Virus record (IMG/VR): IMGVR_UViG_3300028558_000035
Coordinates: 1 to 51,561 of that record
Length of the DNA: 51,561 nt
Reading direction: 5' to 3' (one strand)
Source: a virus
In this document: positions 20,462 through 28,781 of the stretch, piece by piece
Layout: every line of letters starts with the position of its first letter
Position numbering within the stretch: the first letter of the stretch is position 1
Program-made: the position numbers and the translations under genes
The notes under the pieces: generated by a model
Seen by the model: the letters and a program-made list of their open reading frames with translations, nothing else
Told to the model about the DNA's origin: nothing
Database searches by the model: none

Positions 20462-21541
20462 ATGAGCTGGCTTCTGCGGTCTCAACTGCTCGGCACGACG
20501 CCGTTCGCTGGAATGATCATGCGCGCGCCCGATGACGGCGCCGGTGCTGCAGCTGCTGCGGCTGCTGCGCCAGCTGCTGGCGCGCCGGCCGCTGGTGCTG
20601 CTGCAGCAGCTGCGGCGCCTGCCGCGGGTGCTGCTGCCGCCGAGCCGGCCAAGGGCGCGGGCACGATCGCAGCCGGCGCGGATGCGCCGGCGATCACCGC
20701 GGCCGCGAAGTGGCCTGATAATTGGCGCGACGAGCTCGCCGGTGGCGACCAGGCGAAGCTGAACATCCTCAAGCGCTACGATTCGCCGGCGGCCTTTGCT
20801 GCGTCGGGTTTCGAGCTGCGCGGCAAGATGGACCGGGGCGAGCTCAAGGCTCCCGCGGCGCCGCTGCCGGCGAATGCGACCGACGAACAGAAGGCGGCCT
20901 GGCGCGAGGCGCAGGGGCTGCCGAAAGACGCCGCCGGCTATCTCGGCGCGCTCAAGCTTTCCGACGGCCTGGTGATCGGCGAGACCGACAAGCCGCTGGT
21001 CGAAGGCTTCGTGAAGGACGTCGCGCTCGAGGCCGGCCTTTCGCCCGATGCCGCGAACAAGGCCGTCGACTGGTACTTCAAGCAGCAGGAGGCTGCGAAG
21101 CAGCAGCAGGTTGCTGCCGACGGCCAATTTAAGCAGGCGGCGCTCGTCGAGCTCGGCCAGGAGTGGGGCAAGGACTTCACGGCGAACAACAACGCCGTCA
21201 CCGGCCTCATCAACATGATGCCGGAGGCGATCCGCGATCGCCTGCTGACGGCGCGCACACCGGATGGTCGCATGCTCGGCGACGATCCGAACTTCAACCG
21301 CGCGATGCTGATGCTGGCCAAAGAGATCAATCCTGCGGCCGCGGTGCTGCCGGCGACGGCGGGCGGCGGCCTCACCGGCGTCGAGACGCGCATCGCCGAG
21401 ATCGAGACGAAGTACATGAAGGCGCAGCAGGGCACGCCGGAGTGGAACCAGTACTGGAAGAGCGCGGCGATGCAGAACGAGTATCGCGAGCTCCTCGGCG
21501 CGCGCGAGACGATGAAGGATCGCGCGAAGTCGGCGGCCTAA
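20462..21541 (+). CDS. Putative scaffolding protein, 359 aa
   Basis: A cctgggagactatcc site precedes the ATG. Residues 22-75 are a long alanine/glycine/proline low-complexity stretch; the rest is helical and charged with a KAADWYFKQQE-like block (ANKAVDWYFKQQEAAKQQQV) and a helical C-terminus (YRELLGARETMKDRAKSAA). This architecture and the position directly ahead of the capsid gene fit a T7-like scaffolding protein. Such proteins chaperone capsid assembly and leave the prohead. No sequence-level homology is claimed. Confidence 0.7.
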   Translation: MSWLLRSQLLGTTPFAGMIMRAPDDGAGAAAAAAAAPAAGAPAAGAAAAAAAPAAGAAAAEPAKGAGTIAAGADAPAITAAAKWPDNWRDELAGGDQAKLNILKRYDSPAAFAASGFELRGKMDRGELKAPAAPLPANATDEQKAAWREAQGLPKDAAGYLGALKLSDGLVIGETDKPLVEGFVKDVALEAGLSPDAANKAVDWYFKQQEAAKQQQVAADGQFKQAALVELGQEWGKDFTANNNAVTGLINMMPEAIRDRLLTARTPDGRMLGDDPNFNRAMLMLAKEINPAAAVLPATAGGGLTGVETRIAEIETKYMKAQQGTPEWNQYWKSAAMQNEYRELLGARETMKDRAKSAA

Positions 21542-21544
21542 CGC

Positions 21545-22024
21545 ATGCGCGTCGTCAAAGCCTTCCCGCCGATCTACGCGGAGATCCTCGCGGCCTTCCC
21601 GGAAGCCGCGCACCGCAAGCCGATCTTCGCGTGGGGCGACATCATCTACAATCCGCACGGGATTGAGGTGACGCGTGAGCTGCAGGTGCACGAGAAGGTG
21701 CATGGTGATCGGCAGCTTGGCACGGCCGTGAACGGCACCGCACGCGGCGAGGATGCCATCCGCGTGTGGTGGCACCGCTACCTCACCAATCCCGGCTTCC
21801 GGCTGATGGAGGAGCTGCTCGCGCACGCGGCGGAATACCGCGCCTGGTGCGAGAGCTCGAAGATCACGCGCAACCAGCGCCGGCTCGTGCTGCGCTCGCT
21901 GGCGCAGCGCTGCGCCTCGCCGCTCTACGGCTCCCTGATCTCGGTGAACGACGCGAAGATCGCGATCGCCGAGCCGGGCAAGCCCTTCAAGACGCGCATC
22001 GTCGGATCGACGAGCGCGGCCTAG
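21545..22024 (+). CDS. HExxH-containing protein between scaffold and capsid, 159 aa
   Basis: Residues H49-E-K-V-H53 (LQVHEKVHGDRQ) form a zincin HExxH motif, preceded by IFAWGDIIYNPHG and followed by VWWHRYLTNPGFRLMEELLA and HAAEYRAW, where E or H could supply the third zinc ligand. Proteins of this kind occur in many podovirus genomes but have no known function to me. The place between scaffold and capsid genes is where capsid proteases lie in other phages. A metalloprotease or structural zinc role is possible. ATG is 3 nt after the scaffold stop. Confidence 0.65.
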   Translation: MRVVKAFPPIYAEILAAFPEAAHRKPIFAWGDIIYNPHGIEVTRELQVHEKVHGDRQLGTAVNGTARGEDAIRVWWHRYLTNPGFRLMEELLAHAAEYRAWCESSKITRNQRRLVLRSLAQRCASPLYGSLISVNDAKIAIAEPGKPFKTRIVGSTSAA

Positions 22025-22202
22025 CAATTCGCGTTCACCGGGCACCCCGCCTCAAGCGGCTCCGGTTGAGCGAATACACCCGCCAATGTGAAGCCCCGAG
22101 CGAATGCCGATGGCCCGCGCCCTCAAGCGCGGCACCCCGGAGGTCTGCGCGCGGACACCCCGAACGGAGGCTCGACCATGATGCTCATCGGAGTATTGGA
22201 CC

Positions 22203-23036
22203 ATGGCCGACTCGGCCTTCCAAATCCAATACCGCCAGGAATTCATCGCGCAGTTCGAGCAGGGCCAGAGCTGGCTTCGCACGACCGCGACCACCGAGGC
22301 GGTGATCAAGGGTAACCAGGCGCAGTTCCTGGTTGCCGGTTCCGGCGGCGCTACCGCCGTCACTCGCGGCCTGAACGGCAACATCCCTCCGCGCGTCGAC
22401 TCCCTCGCCACGGTCCCGACGACCCTGGTCGAGTGGCACGACAAGCCGCAGCGCACCGAGTTCAACATCTTCGCCTCGCAGGGCGATGGCCGCCGCATCA
22501 TGCAGATGTCGACGGTCAAGGTGCTGAACCGGAAGATCGACCAGGACATCATCTCCGCCCTGGCGACCGGCACCAACAATCTGGGCACCGCCCAGACCTT
22601 CACCCTTGCTCTCGCGATGCGCGCGATGAGCAAGCTCGACCTCAACGACGTCGACACGACCGAAGAGGACAACCTCTTCTTCGCCGTGACTCCCGCTGCG
22701 TGGGCCTACCTCATGCAGGTCAAGGAGTTCAACGACGCCGATCTCGTCGAGATCAAGCCGCTTTCCGGGCCGGCGCGCCGCTTCCGCCGCTGGGCCGGTT
22801 TCAACTGGATCAAGCATCCGCATCTTCCCGGCGTGGGCACGAACAGCGAGAGCTGCTTCGCGTACCACCGCGCGGCCCTCGGCCACGCGGTCAACTCCGG
22901 CGAGATGGATGTCCGCGCGGGCTACAACGAAGAGAACGCCTACTACTGGGCGCGCTCCTCGATCTTCATGGGCTCGTCGGTGCTCCAGAACGCCGGCATC
23001 GTCGTGGTCACCCACGACGGCTCGAAGTACACGTAA
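22203..23036 (+). CDS. Major capsid protein, 277 aa
   Basis: The sequence begins MADSAFQIQYRQEFIAQFEQ and continues GQSWLRTTATTEAVIKGNQA, a pattern typical of BPP-1/T7-like capsid proteins with the HK97 fold. Other hallmarks are TALVEWHDKP-like VPTTLVEWHDKPQRTEFNIF, a long central helix region (KVLNRKIDQDIISALATGTN) and a C-terminal YYWARSSIFMGSSVLQNAGI. The length is close to the family norm. The preceding 178 nt (22025-22202) hold no gene; repeated CACCCC and GAGCGAAT words are seen there, and a promoter could lie in it. A strong terminator follows the next gene, as expected for high expression. Confidence 0.88.
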   Translation: MADSAFQIQYRQEFIAQFEQGQSWLRTTATTEAVIKGNQAQFLVAGSGGATAVTRGLNGNIPPRVDSLATVPTTLVEWHDKPQRTEFNIFASQGDGRRIMQMSTVKVLNRKIDQDIISALATGTNNLGTAQTFTLALAMRAMSKLDLNDVDTTEEDNLFFAVTPAAWAYLMQVKEFNDADLVEIKPLSGPARRFRRWAGFNWIKHPHLPGVGTNSESCFAYHRAALGHAVNSGEMDVRAGYNEENAYYWARSSIFMGSSVLQNAGIVVVTHDGSKYT

Positions 23037-23109
23037 CCAGCAGCTGAGCCTGGCGCTTCGCCCCGCTCGCGCAGCGCTAGGTCTCCGCGCGTAACAGAGG
23101 GTCACAATC

Positions 23110-23379
23110 GTGGCTTACACTCCCGACACCCTGACGCTGCTGGTCTCCGGCGGCATCGAAGGTCGCGTCCCGCAGATCTGGACGTATTCGACCGCGGACG
23201 CCGACGCGACCATCGTCGGCGCCAGCTACTTCGCGGACGCCTACAACAAGGGCATGCGCGTGGGCGATCTCGTCGACGCGGTGAACCCCACCGGTCCGAA
23301 GTACAAGCGCTACCAGTGCTCCGCGGTCAACGCGACCACCGGTGCCGCCACCGTTGCCGCGCCGACCGCGATCACCTGA
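23110..23379 (+). CDS. Putative head decoration/stabilisation protein, 89 aa
   Basis: GTG start at 23110 after a purine-rich acagagggtcacaatc. The protein (AYTPDTLTLLVSGGIEGRVP) continues with QIWTYSTADADATIVGASYF and ADAYNKGMRVGDLVDAVNP, a pattern found in small proteins following the capsid gene in podoviruses. It likely decorates or cements the head. It ends 24 nt before a strong terminator, grouping it with the capsid. Confidence 0.7.
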   Translation: MAYTPDTLTLLVSGGIEGRVPQIWTYSTADADATIVGASYFADAYNKGMRVGDLVDAVNPTGPKYKRYQCSAVNATTGAATVAAPTAIT

Positions 23380-23402
23380 TCGCTGGCCGGACTGGCACAG
23401 AG

Positions 23403-23430
23403 AGCCCGGCGTTTCGGCGCCGGGCTTTTT
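23403..23430 (+). terminator. Strong rho-independent terminator after capsid genes
   Basis: AGCCCGGCG (23403-23411) pairs perfectly with CGCCGGGCT (23418-23426) across the loop tttcgg, followed by a five-T run. This is a textbook intrinsic terminator. It would reduce read-through from capsid expression into the tail genes. Confidence 0.9.
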
Positions 23431-23452
23431 AATTTCCTGAGGAGGATCCCGC

Positions 23453-23677
23453 ATGGGCCTGTTCAAGCCGCGGAGCGCGCTTCAGCGCACGATCGCCGAG
23501 CATCTGCAGGACCACATGCGCGAGATCAAGGAGCTCTTCCCGGGCGCAAAGCTGACGCTGATCATCCGGACCGACGCGCTCGAAAAGCCGGTGATCCTGT
23601 CGAATGACGAACAGGCCGAGGCCATCAAAGCCATGCGCGAGATGATGGCCGGCAAGGGCGGCATTCTGCTCAACTGA
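23453..23677 (+). CDS. Small protein after capsid block, 74 aa
   Basis: A tgaggaggatcccgc Shine-Dalgarno precedes ATG at 23453. The protein MGLFKPRSALQRTIAEHLQD continues with HMREIKELFPGAKLTLIIRT and NDEQAEAIKAMREMMAGKGG. A helix-strand-helix pattern is apparent. No family is recognised; a minor virion or assembly role is likely by position. Confidence 0.6.
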   Translation: MGLFKPRSALQRTIAEHLQDHMREIKELFPGAKLTLIIRTDALEKPVILSNDEQAEAIKAMREMMAGKGGILLN

Positions 23678-23702
23678 ACCTGCAACCGAGAGGTGCTCTG
23701 CA

Positions 23703-24200
23703 ATGGCTAAAGCTGCAACCCTGGAGAAGACGGAGACGGCGGTGCCTGATCTGCCGCGCGCTCTGTCCGAGAGTCGTCTGAAGCTGGTGGGCGCGAGCGG
23801 CGCCGACATCCAGAACCATTTCGCGGCGGTGACGCCGCAAGGCACGCCGTTCGAGCACGTGCTCGAGCCGGAGTTCTGGGCGCATTGTGCCTACAAGCTG
23901 CGCCCGTGCGATCTCATCACCGTGCACACCGACGACATGACCTACCTCGGCCGTCTCTACGTGCGGTCGGTGTCGGCGCCGGCGCGCGACCGCCCGAACA
24001 ACCGCGCCACCGTCGCCAAGCTCGAATATCACGAGTTCGGCGCGGCCCCGAAGGACCTGCGCGGCAAGAACCACGAGGTCCGCTTCATGGGCCCGCACCT
24101 GAAGTGGTGCGTCGTGTCGCTTACCGACGAGCGTGTCCTCAAGGATGGCTGCGGCACCTCGGAAGAGGCTGCCCAGTGGATGCGGACGCAGGTCGGCTGA
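23703..24200 (+). CDS. Unknown virion-region protein, 165 aa
   Basis: ATG at 23703 follows accgagaggtgctctgca. The central part looks like a small beta-barrel (PFEHVLEPEFWAHCAYKLRP, CDLITVHTDDMTYLGRLYVR, VSAPARDRPNNRATVAKLEY). The C-terminus has HEVRFMGPHLKWCVVSLTDE and CGTSEEAAQWMRTQVG. A similar layout is found in small proteins near tail genes of podoviruses, but no name can be given. A terminator follows. Confidence 0.6.
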   Translation: MAKAATLEKTETAVPDLPRALSESRLKLVGASGADIQNHFAAVTPQGTPFEHVLEPEFWAHCAYKLRPCDLITVHTDDMTYLGRLYVRSVSAPARDRPNNRATVAKLEYHEFGAAPKDLRGKNHEVRFMGPHLKWCVVSLTDERVLKDGCGTSEEAAQWMRTQVG

Positions 24201-24225
24201 AGCCAGCAAGAACGGATTGAGCGAG

Positions 24226-24253
24226 GGCCGCCCGGTGGGCGGCCTTTGCATTT
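24226..24253 (+). terminator. Rho-independent terminator before tail genes
   Basis: GGCCGCCC (24226-24233) pairs perfectly with GGGCGGCC (24237-24244) around ggt, followed by TTTGCATTT. The stem is strong and the U-tract moderate. It separates the head block from the tail block. Confidence 0.8.
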
Positions 24254-24268
24254 CCGGCGGAGGGTAGC

Positions 24269-24904
24269 GTGGCCACCAAGCTCGGCGTCTACAACAAGGC
24301 GTGCGTCCACATCGAGGAGCGGGTGCTCGCCTCGCTCACCGAGCAGTGCGAGCGCAAGCGCGTGTTCGACGCGCTCTGGGATGACGTGGTGGCCTATTGC
24401 CTGGGGCAGGGGCTCTTTCGGTTCGCGAAGCGCTCAATCTCGATCGACGCCTCGAGCACCGTCACGCCGGCCTTCGGCTGGGACAACGCCTTCACGATCC
24501 CCGACGACTGGATGCGCACCGTCGTCGTCTCGGCCGCGCCGCAGCTCGATCCGCCGCTGCTGCAATACGCCGAAGAGGCCGGCTACTGGTATGCCAACGC
24601 GACGCCGCTCTATGTGAGCTACGTCTCGAAGGATCCGCTGTACGGGCTCAACCTCGGCGCCTGGCCGCAGAACTTCACCGAATACGTCGGCTATCGCCTG
24701 GCGCAGCAGAGCTGCGGCCGCATCACCGGCAAAGGCGATCTCGCCGACAAGCTGCAGCTGAAAGAGGACAAGGCGCGGCGCAACGCCAAGGGCACCGACG
24801 CCATGAACGATCCGCCCGGGCTGCCGCCCGTGCCGTTCCTCGTTCGCTCGCGCCGCGGCGCCTTCGGGCCCGGCGGCCTGCGGTTCGGCTCCGGCGAGGG
24901 TTGA
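24269..24904 (+). CDS. Tail tubular protein A-like (gp11-type), 211 aa
   Basis: GTG at 24269 after ggcggagggtagc. The sequence ATKLGVYNKACVHIEERVLA, FDALWDDVVAYCLGQGLFRF and WDNAFTIPDDWMRTVVVSAA fits the T7 gp11/tail tubular protein A family, which forms the upper ring of the short tail below the portal. The C-terminus is glycine/arginine-rich and probably flexible. It precedes the large nozzle gene, as in T7-like tails. Confidence 0.85.
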   Translation: MATKLGVYNKACVHIEERVLASLTEQCERKRVFDALWDDVVAYCLGQGLFRFAKRSISIDASSTVTPAFGWDNAFTIPDDWMRTVVVSAAPQLDPPLLQYAEEAGYWYANATPLYVSYVSKDPLYGLNLGAWPQNFTEYVGYRLAQQSCGRITGKGDLADKLQLKEDKARRNAKGTDAMNDPPGLPPVPFLVRSRRGAFGPGGLRFGSGEG

Positions 24905-24907
24905 CGG

Positions 24908-27871
24908 GTGCCCGCCGGTAATTTCCCCCTCTACGCTCTCAACCAGGGCGAGGTGTCGAAGATCGCGCTGGCGCGCGTCGACGTCGCCAAGATGCGCCTC
25001 GCCGCGGCCTGCCAGGTCAACTGGTTGCCCTTCGTGCTGGGCCCGATGATGCTGCGGCCCGGTCTGCAGCAGATGGGCGGCGTCCTGGGCGACCAGCCGA
25101 CGAAGCTCGTGCGCTTTGCCTATTCGAAGACCGACACGGCGTTGCTCGAGCTCACGCCCGGCTTCATGCGGATCTGGATCCAGGACGAGCTGCTCTCGCG
25201 CGTCGCCGTGGGCACCACGATCTCGGACCCGAACTTCACCGGCGGGGGCACCTGGAGCACGGCCGACACGACGGCCGGGGCGTCGGTGACCATTGGTGGC
25301 GGGACCTGCTCGCTTGCATGCGCGCCGGTCGGCGGCCTGGCGCGCGTCAAGCAGGCGATCGGCGTTGCCGCCGGCGACTTCGGCAAAGAGCACGGCCTGC
25401 GCCTGGTCGTGCAGAACGGCCCGGTTACGGTGCGCGCGGGCTCGGGCGATGGTCTTGCGGATTATATCTCACAGACGATCCTCGACACCGGCACACATTC
25501 GCTCGTCCTGACGCCGACGTCGGCGAACATCTACCTGCAGATCGAGTCGACCGACGCCCGCACGAAGTCGCTTAGCCAGGCGTCGATCGAGCCGGCCGGC
25601 GTCGTGGCCCTGCAGACGCCATGGCAGGGCACGGATCTTCCCAACGTCCGCTACGATCAGTCGGGCGATATCATCTATGAGGCGAGCTACGGCCTGCAGC
25701 AGTACAAGGTCGAGCGCCGCGGCGAACGGCCGAACGCGCATGGCTGGTCGATCGTGCTCTACCGGTCGAACAACGGTCCCTTCCAGCCTTCCGCGGGCAT
25801 TCTCGCCAACTTCACGCCGTCGGCCTATTACGGCAACGGCACGCTCACCTCGGATCGAGCGTGGTTTCAGACTTCGCATGTCGGCGCGCTGTTTCGGCTG
25901 TTCTCGAATGGCCAGTTCAATCAGACCGTGCTCGGCAATCAGAACGCCTTCTCGCCGGCGGTGCGCGTCGTCGGCGTCGGCACGGCCTCGCGGAATTACT
26001 CCTGGACGATCTCAGGCAGCTGGACCGGGACCATCACGCTGCAGCGGTCCTTCGACGGGCCCGATTCCGGGTTCGTCGACGTTTCGACGCTGACGTCGAA
26101 CGGCACGATCGCGTCCTCGACCGGCGGCTCAGCTGGCACGCCGAACCTCGACAACGTGATTGCGTGGGAGCGTGTTGGCTTCAAAGGCGGTGGCTACGGC
26201 TCCGGCTCGGCCACCGTGGTCTCCGCCTATGCCGGCGGTGGTGGCTACGGCCTCTGCCGCGTCACCGGCTACAATTCGCCGACGTCGGTCAACATCGAGA
26301 TCCTGCAGGCCTTCAGCTCGCTCACCGCGACGAACGACTGGGTCGAGTCGGATTGGTCGGGTGTTGTCGGCTGGCCGAGTACGGTGGCCTTCCACGAGGG
26401 CCGGCTCGGCTTTGCCGGGCGTGACGAGATCTGGCTCTCGCACTCGGACGGCTTTGACGACTTCCGCGATATCGACAATCAGGGCGATGCGATCGGCGAC
26501 GCCGGCGCGATCATTGAAGCGATGGGCTCGGGCCCCGTCGACTCGATCTCGTGGTTGCTTTCGCTCTCGCGCCTGCAGATCGGCCGCGAACAGAGCATCG
26601 GCTCGGCGCGGAGCTCGAACTTCGACCAGCCTTTGACCCCGACGGGCATCGTCATTCGCGACTCGTCCGACCAGGGCGCGGCGCGGCTGCCGGCGCTCAA
26701 GTGCGGCAAGCGCGGGATCTACGTCGGGCAGAACAATCGCGTTTACGAGCTCGCCTTCAACGCGCAGGAGATGGACTACGACGAGCGCGACCTGACGCGG
26801 CTCAACCTCGACATCATCCAGCCGGGCTTCGTCGACGCCGACAAGGCGACGCATCCGGATAAGCAGGTCGTGCTGCCGCGCACGGACGGCCAGGCGGCCG
26901 TGCTGCTCTACGACGTCAAGGACGAGGTCGAGGCCTGGTGGCGGATGCAGACCCTTGGCGTCATCGAGAACTATTGCGTGCTGCCGCAGGCGGGCGTCGA
27001 GGATGCGCAGTACTTCGTCGTGAGGCGCACGATCAACGGCGTTACTCGCCGCTTCATCGAGAAGCTCGCGCTGCGCGCCAACTGCGCCGGCGGTGCGATC
27101 AATCAGCAGCTCGACTGCCACATGGTTTACCAGGGCGCGCCCGTCTCGACGGTGCAGCTGCCCTGGCTGCCGAATACCGAGGTTGCGGTCTGGGCCGATG
27201 GCCAGTCGATCGGCACGACCACCACCGACGGCGCCGGCAACTGTGCGATGCCGGACGGCCTAGCGCACTCGAATATCGTCGCGGGCCTGGGCGGCAAGGT
27301 CGTGCGCGGCTCGGTCAGTCACTTGCTCGGCGACAACACGAAGCCGGACCAGGTCTTCGCCCAGAATTCGACGACGCTCACGGTCGGGCCGGGTTACGAG
27401 GGTTATCCGGCCGAGGTGTTTGCCGACATCGGCGGCACGGGACGGCCGAAGCACATCGGCACGCTGATCGTCTCCGGCGGCGTCGTCACGCTGCCGAACC
27501 TGCAGTCGGCTTCGACCATCGTTGCGTGCCTGGGCTACGTGGCGCCGTTCATGTCCGCGAAGCTCGCCTATGCGGCGGCCGCCGGGACCGCGCTAACGCA
27601 GAAGAAGCGCATCACGCATTGCGGTCTGGTCATGTTCGACACCGACGCGCAGGGCATCACGTTCGGCCAGCGCTTCGACATCATGGACTCGCTCCCGCAG
27701 ATGGAAGCCGGGCAGGTGACGCCGCCCGGCACCGTCTGGTGGGAGTACGACGAGCCGGCGATCGCCATGCCGGGCGAATGGGACACCGACGCGCGGCTCT
27801 GCCTGCTGGCGCAGGCGCCGCGGCCCTGCACGGTCGGTGGCGTCGTCGTCGGCGTGGATACGAGCGGATGA
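24908..27871 (+). CDS. Tail tubular protein B-like nozzle protein (gp12-type), 987 aa
   Basis: GTG at 24908 lies 3 nt after the preceding stop. The N-terminus (NFPLYALNQGEVSKIALARV) and LPFVLGPMMLRPGLQQMGG match the start of the large podovirus nozzle proteins, as does WPSTVAFHEGRLGFAGRDEI with WLSHSDGFDDFRD in the middle. These proteins form the lower tail tube. The protein is beta-rich throughout and at 987 residues is longer than T7 gp12, as is usual in BPP-1-like phages. Its stop overlaps the next ATG. Confidence 0.85.
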   Translation: MPAGNFPLYALNQGEVSKIALARVDVAKMRLAAACQVNWLPFVLGPMMLRPGLQQMGGVLGDQPTKLVRFAYSKTDTALLELTPGFMRIWIQDELLSRVAVGTTISDPNFTGGGTWSTADTTAGASVTIGGGTCSLACAPVGGLARVKQAIGVAAGDFGKEHGLRLVVQNGPVTVRAGSGDGLADYISQTILDTGTHSLVLTPTSANIYLQIESTDARTKSLSQASIEPAGVVALQTPWQGTDLPNVRYDQSGDIIYEASYGLQQYKVERRGERPNAHGWSIVLYRSNNGPFQPSAGILANFTPSAYYGNGTLTSDRAWFQTSHVGALFRLFSNGQFNQTVLGNQNAFSPAVRVVGVGTASRNYSWTISGSWTGTITLQRSFDGPDSGFVDVSTLTSNGTIASSTGGSAGTPNLDNVIAWERVGFKGGGYGSGSATVVSAYAGGGGYGLCRVTGYNSPTSVNIEILQAFSSLTATNDWVESDWSGVVGWPSTVAFHEGRLGFAGRDEIWLSHSDGFDDFRDIDNQGDAIGDAGAIIEAMGSGPVDSISWLLSLSRLQIGREQSIGSARSSNFDQPLTPTGIVIRDSSDQGAARLPALKCGKRGIYVGQNNRVYELAFNAQEMDYDERDLTRLNLDIIQPGFVDADKATHPDKQVVLPRTDGQAAVLLYDVKDEVEAWWRMQTLGVIENYCVLPQAGVEDAQYFVVRRTINGVTRRFIEKLALRANCAGGAINQQLDCHMVYQGAPVSTVQLPWLPNTEVAVWADGQSIGTTTTDGAGNCAMPDGLAHSNIVAGLGGKVVRGSVSHLLGDNTKPDQVFAQNSTTLTVGPGYEGYPAEVFADIGGTGRPKHIGTLIVSGGVVTLPNLQSASTIVACLGYVAPFMSAKLAYAAAAGTALTQKKRITHCGLVMFDTDAQGITFGQRFDIMDSLPQMEAGQVTPPGTVWWEYDEPAIAMPGEWDTDARLCLLAQAPRPCTVGGVVVGVDTSG

Positions 27872-28227
27872 GGGTCCGCTTTCGGCCGAGCGAGCCGGCG
27901 GACTTCATCGCGCTTCTCGGGCAGCTGCCGGTTCACCGCACGCGCGGGATTACAGCGCTCGCCGGCGACGAGCTGCTTGGCATCGGCGGATTGATCATGG
28001 CGCCCGACGGAAGCGTGTGGGCGTCCTGCTTCATCAGCGACGCGGGACGGACGTTTCCGCGGGCGGTGCACCGCGCGGGGCTGGAGCTGATGAAGCTGGC
28101 GCGGTCCACCGGCTACGCGCGGGTGTTTGCGACCGCCGAGGATCGGCCTGGTGCTGCGCGGTGGCTCCTGGCGCTTGGATTTCATTTTGTTCCTGAAAAA
28201 TTGCTGTTCGTCTGGGAGTGCGCCTAA
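27868..28227 (+). CDS. GNAT-like protein (gp13-type), 119 aa
   Basis: The ATG at 27868 overlaps the nozzle stop. The sequence MRVRFRPSEPADFIALLGQL, GITALAGDELLGIGGLIMAP and MKLARSTGYARVFATAEDRP then ARWLLALGFHFV has the strand-helix order and the xxGF ending of the GNAT acetyltransferase fold. Small GNAT-like proteins at this position in T7-like genomes (gp13 type) act in virion assembly rather than as proven enzymes. A true acetyltransferase activity cannot be excluded. Confidence 0.65.
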   Translation: MRVRFRPSEPADFIALLGQLPVHRTRGITALAGDELLGIGGLIMAPDGSVWASCFISDAGRTFPRAVHRAGLELMKLARSTGYARVFATAEDRPGAARWLLALGFHFVPEKLLFVWECA

Positions 28228-28781
28228 TGGCGACCGCGCTAATGGCCGGTACGATGGCCCTGACGGCCGCCGGCACGGCCATGTCAGCGTCGTCGACGAT
28301 CGCCGGCGGCAATGCCGCCGCGCGTGCCGGCCTGATGCAGCAGAACGCCGACAACTATCAGGCCGCGCAGCTCAACGAGAATGCTCCGGGCGAGATCGGC
28401 GCCGCGCAGCGCACGATGCTCGACACGCAGCTCAAGACGAAGCAGCTGCAGTCGACGATCGAGGCGAATGCCGCCGGCGGCGGCGTCAATGCCGCGGTTG
28501 GGTCCCCGGTCGCGGCTGAGAAAGAGATCGCCGGCCGAGGCACCTATCAGTCGCTGATGGATCTGTTCAACGGTCAGAACAAGGCGACCGGCGAAGAGAA
28601 CGAGGCGCAGGGCGCGACGTACTCCGGCGTGATTGCTAACGAGGGCGGACAGATGCAGCAGCGCGCCGCAAACCTCAACGCCATGGCGACGATCGCCGGC
28701 GGCGGCGCGAGCATGATGCGCAGCGCCGGCGCCTATTTCTATCCCAACCAGTTCGGACGTCCGGGTGTCGGTTATGGCTAA
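28227..28781 (+). CDS. Internal virion protein (gp14-like), 184 aa
   Basis: ATG at 28227 overlaps the preceding TAA. The N-terminal segment MATALMAGTMALTAAGTAMS is hydrophobic and alanine-rich, followed by an all-helical glutamine/asparagine-rich body and a C-terminal YFYPNQFGRPGVGYG. T7 gp14-like internal core proteins, ejected first and inserted into the outer membrane, have this look. The following gene starts inside its end. Confidence 0.7.
   Translation: MATALMAGTMALTAAGTAMSASSTIAGGNAAARAGLMQQNADNYQAAQLNENAPGEIGAAQRTMLDTQLKTKQLQSTIEANAAGGGVNAAVGSPVAAEKEIAGRGTYQSLMDLFNGQNKATGEENEAQGATYSGVIANEGGQMQQRAANLNAMATIAGGGASMMRSAGAYFYPNQFGRPGVGYG

Noticed and set aside
27868-28227. Acetyltransferase toxin of a toxin-antitoxin pair
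   Set aside because: There is no partner antitoxin gene, and position between nozzle and internal virion genes matches the gp13-type virion protein.
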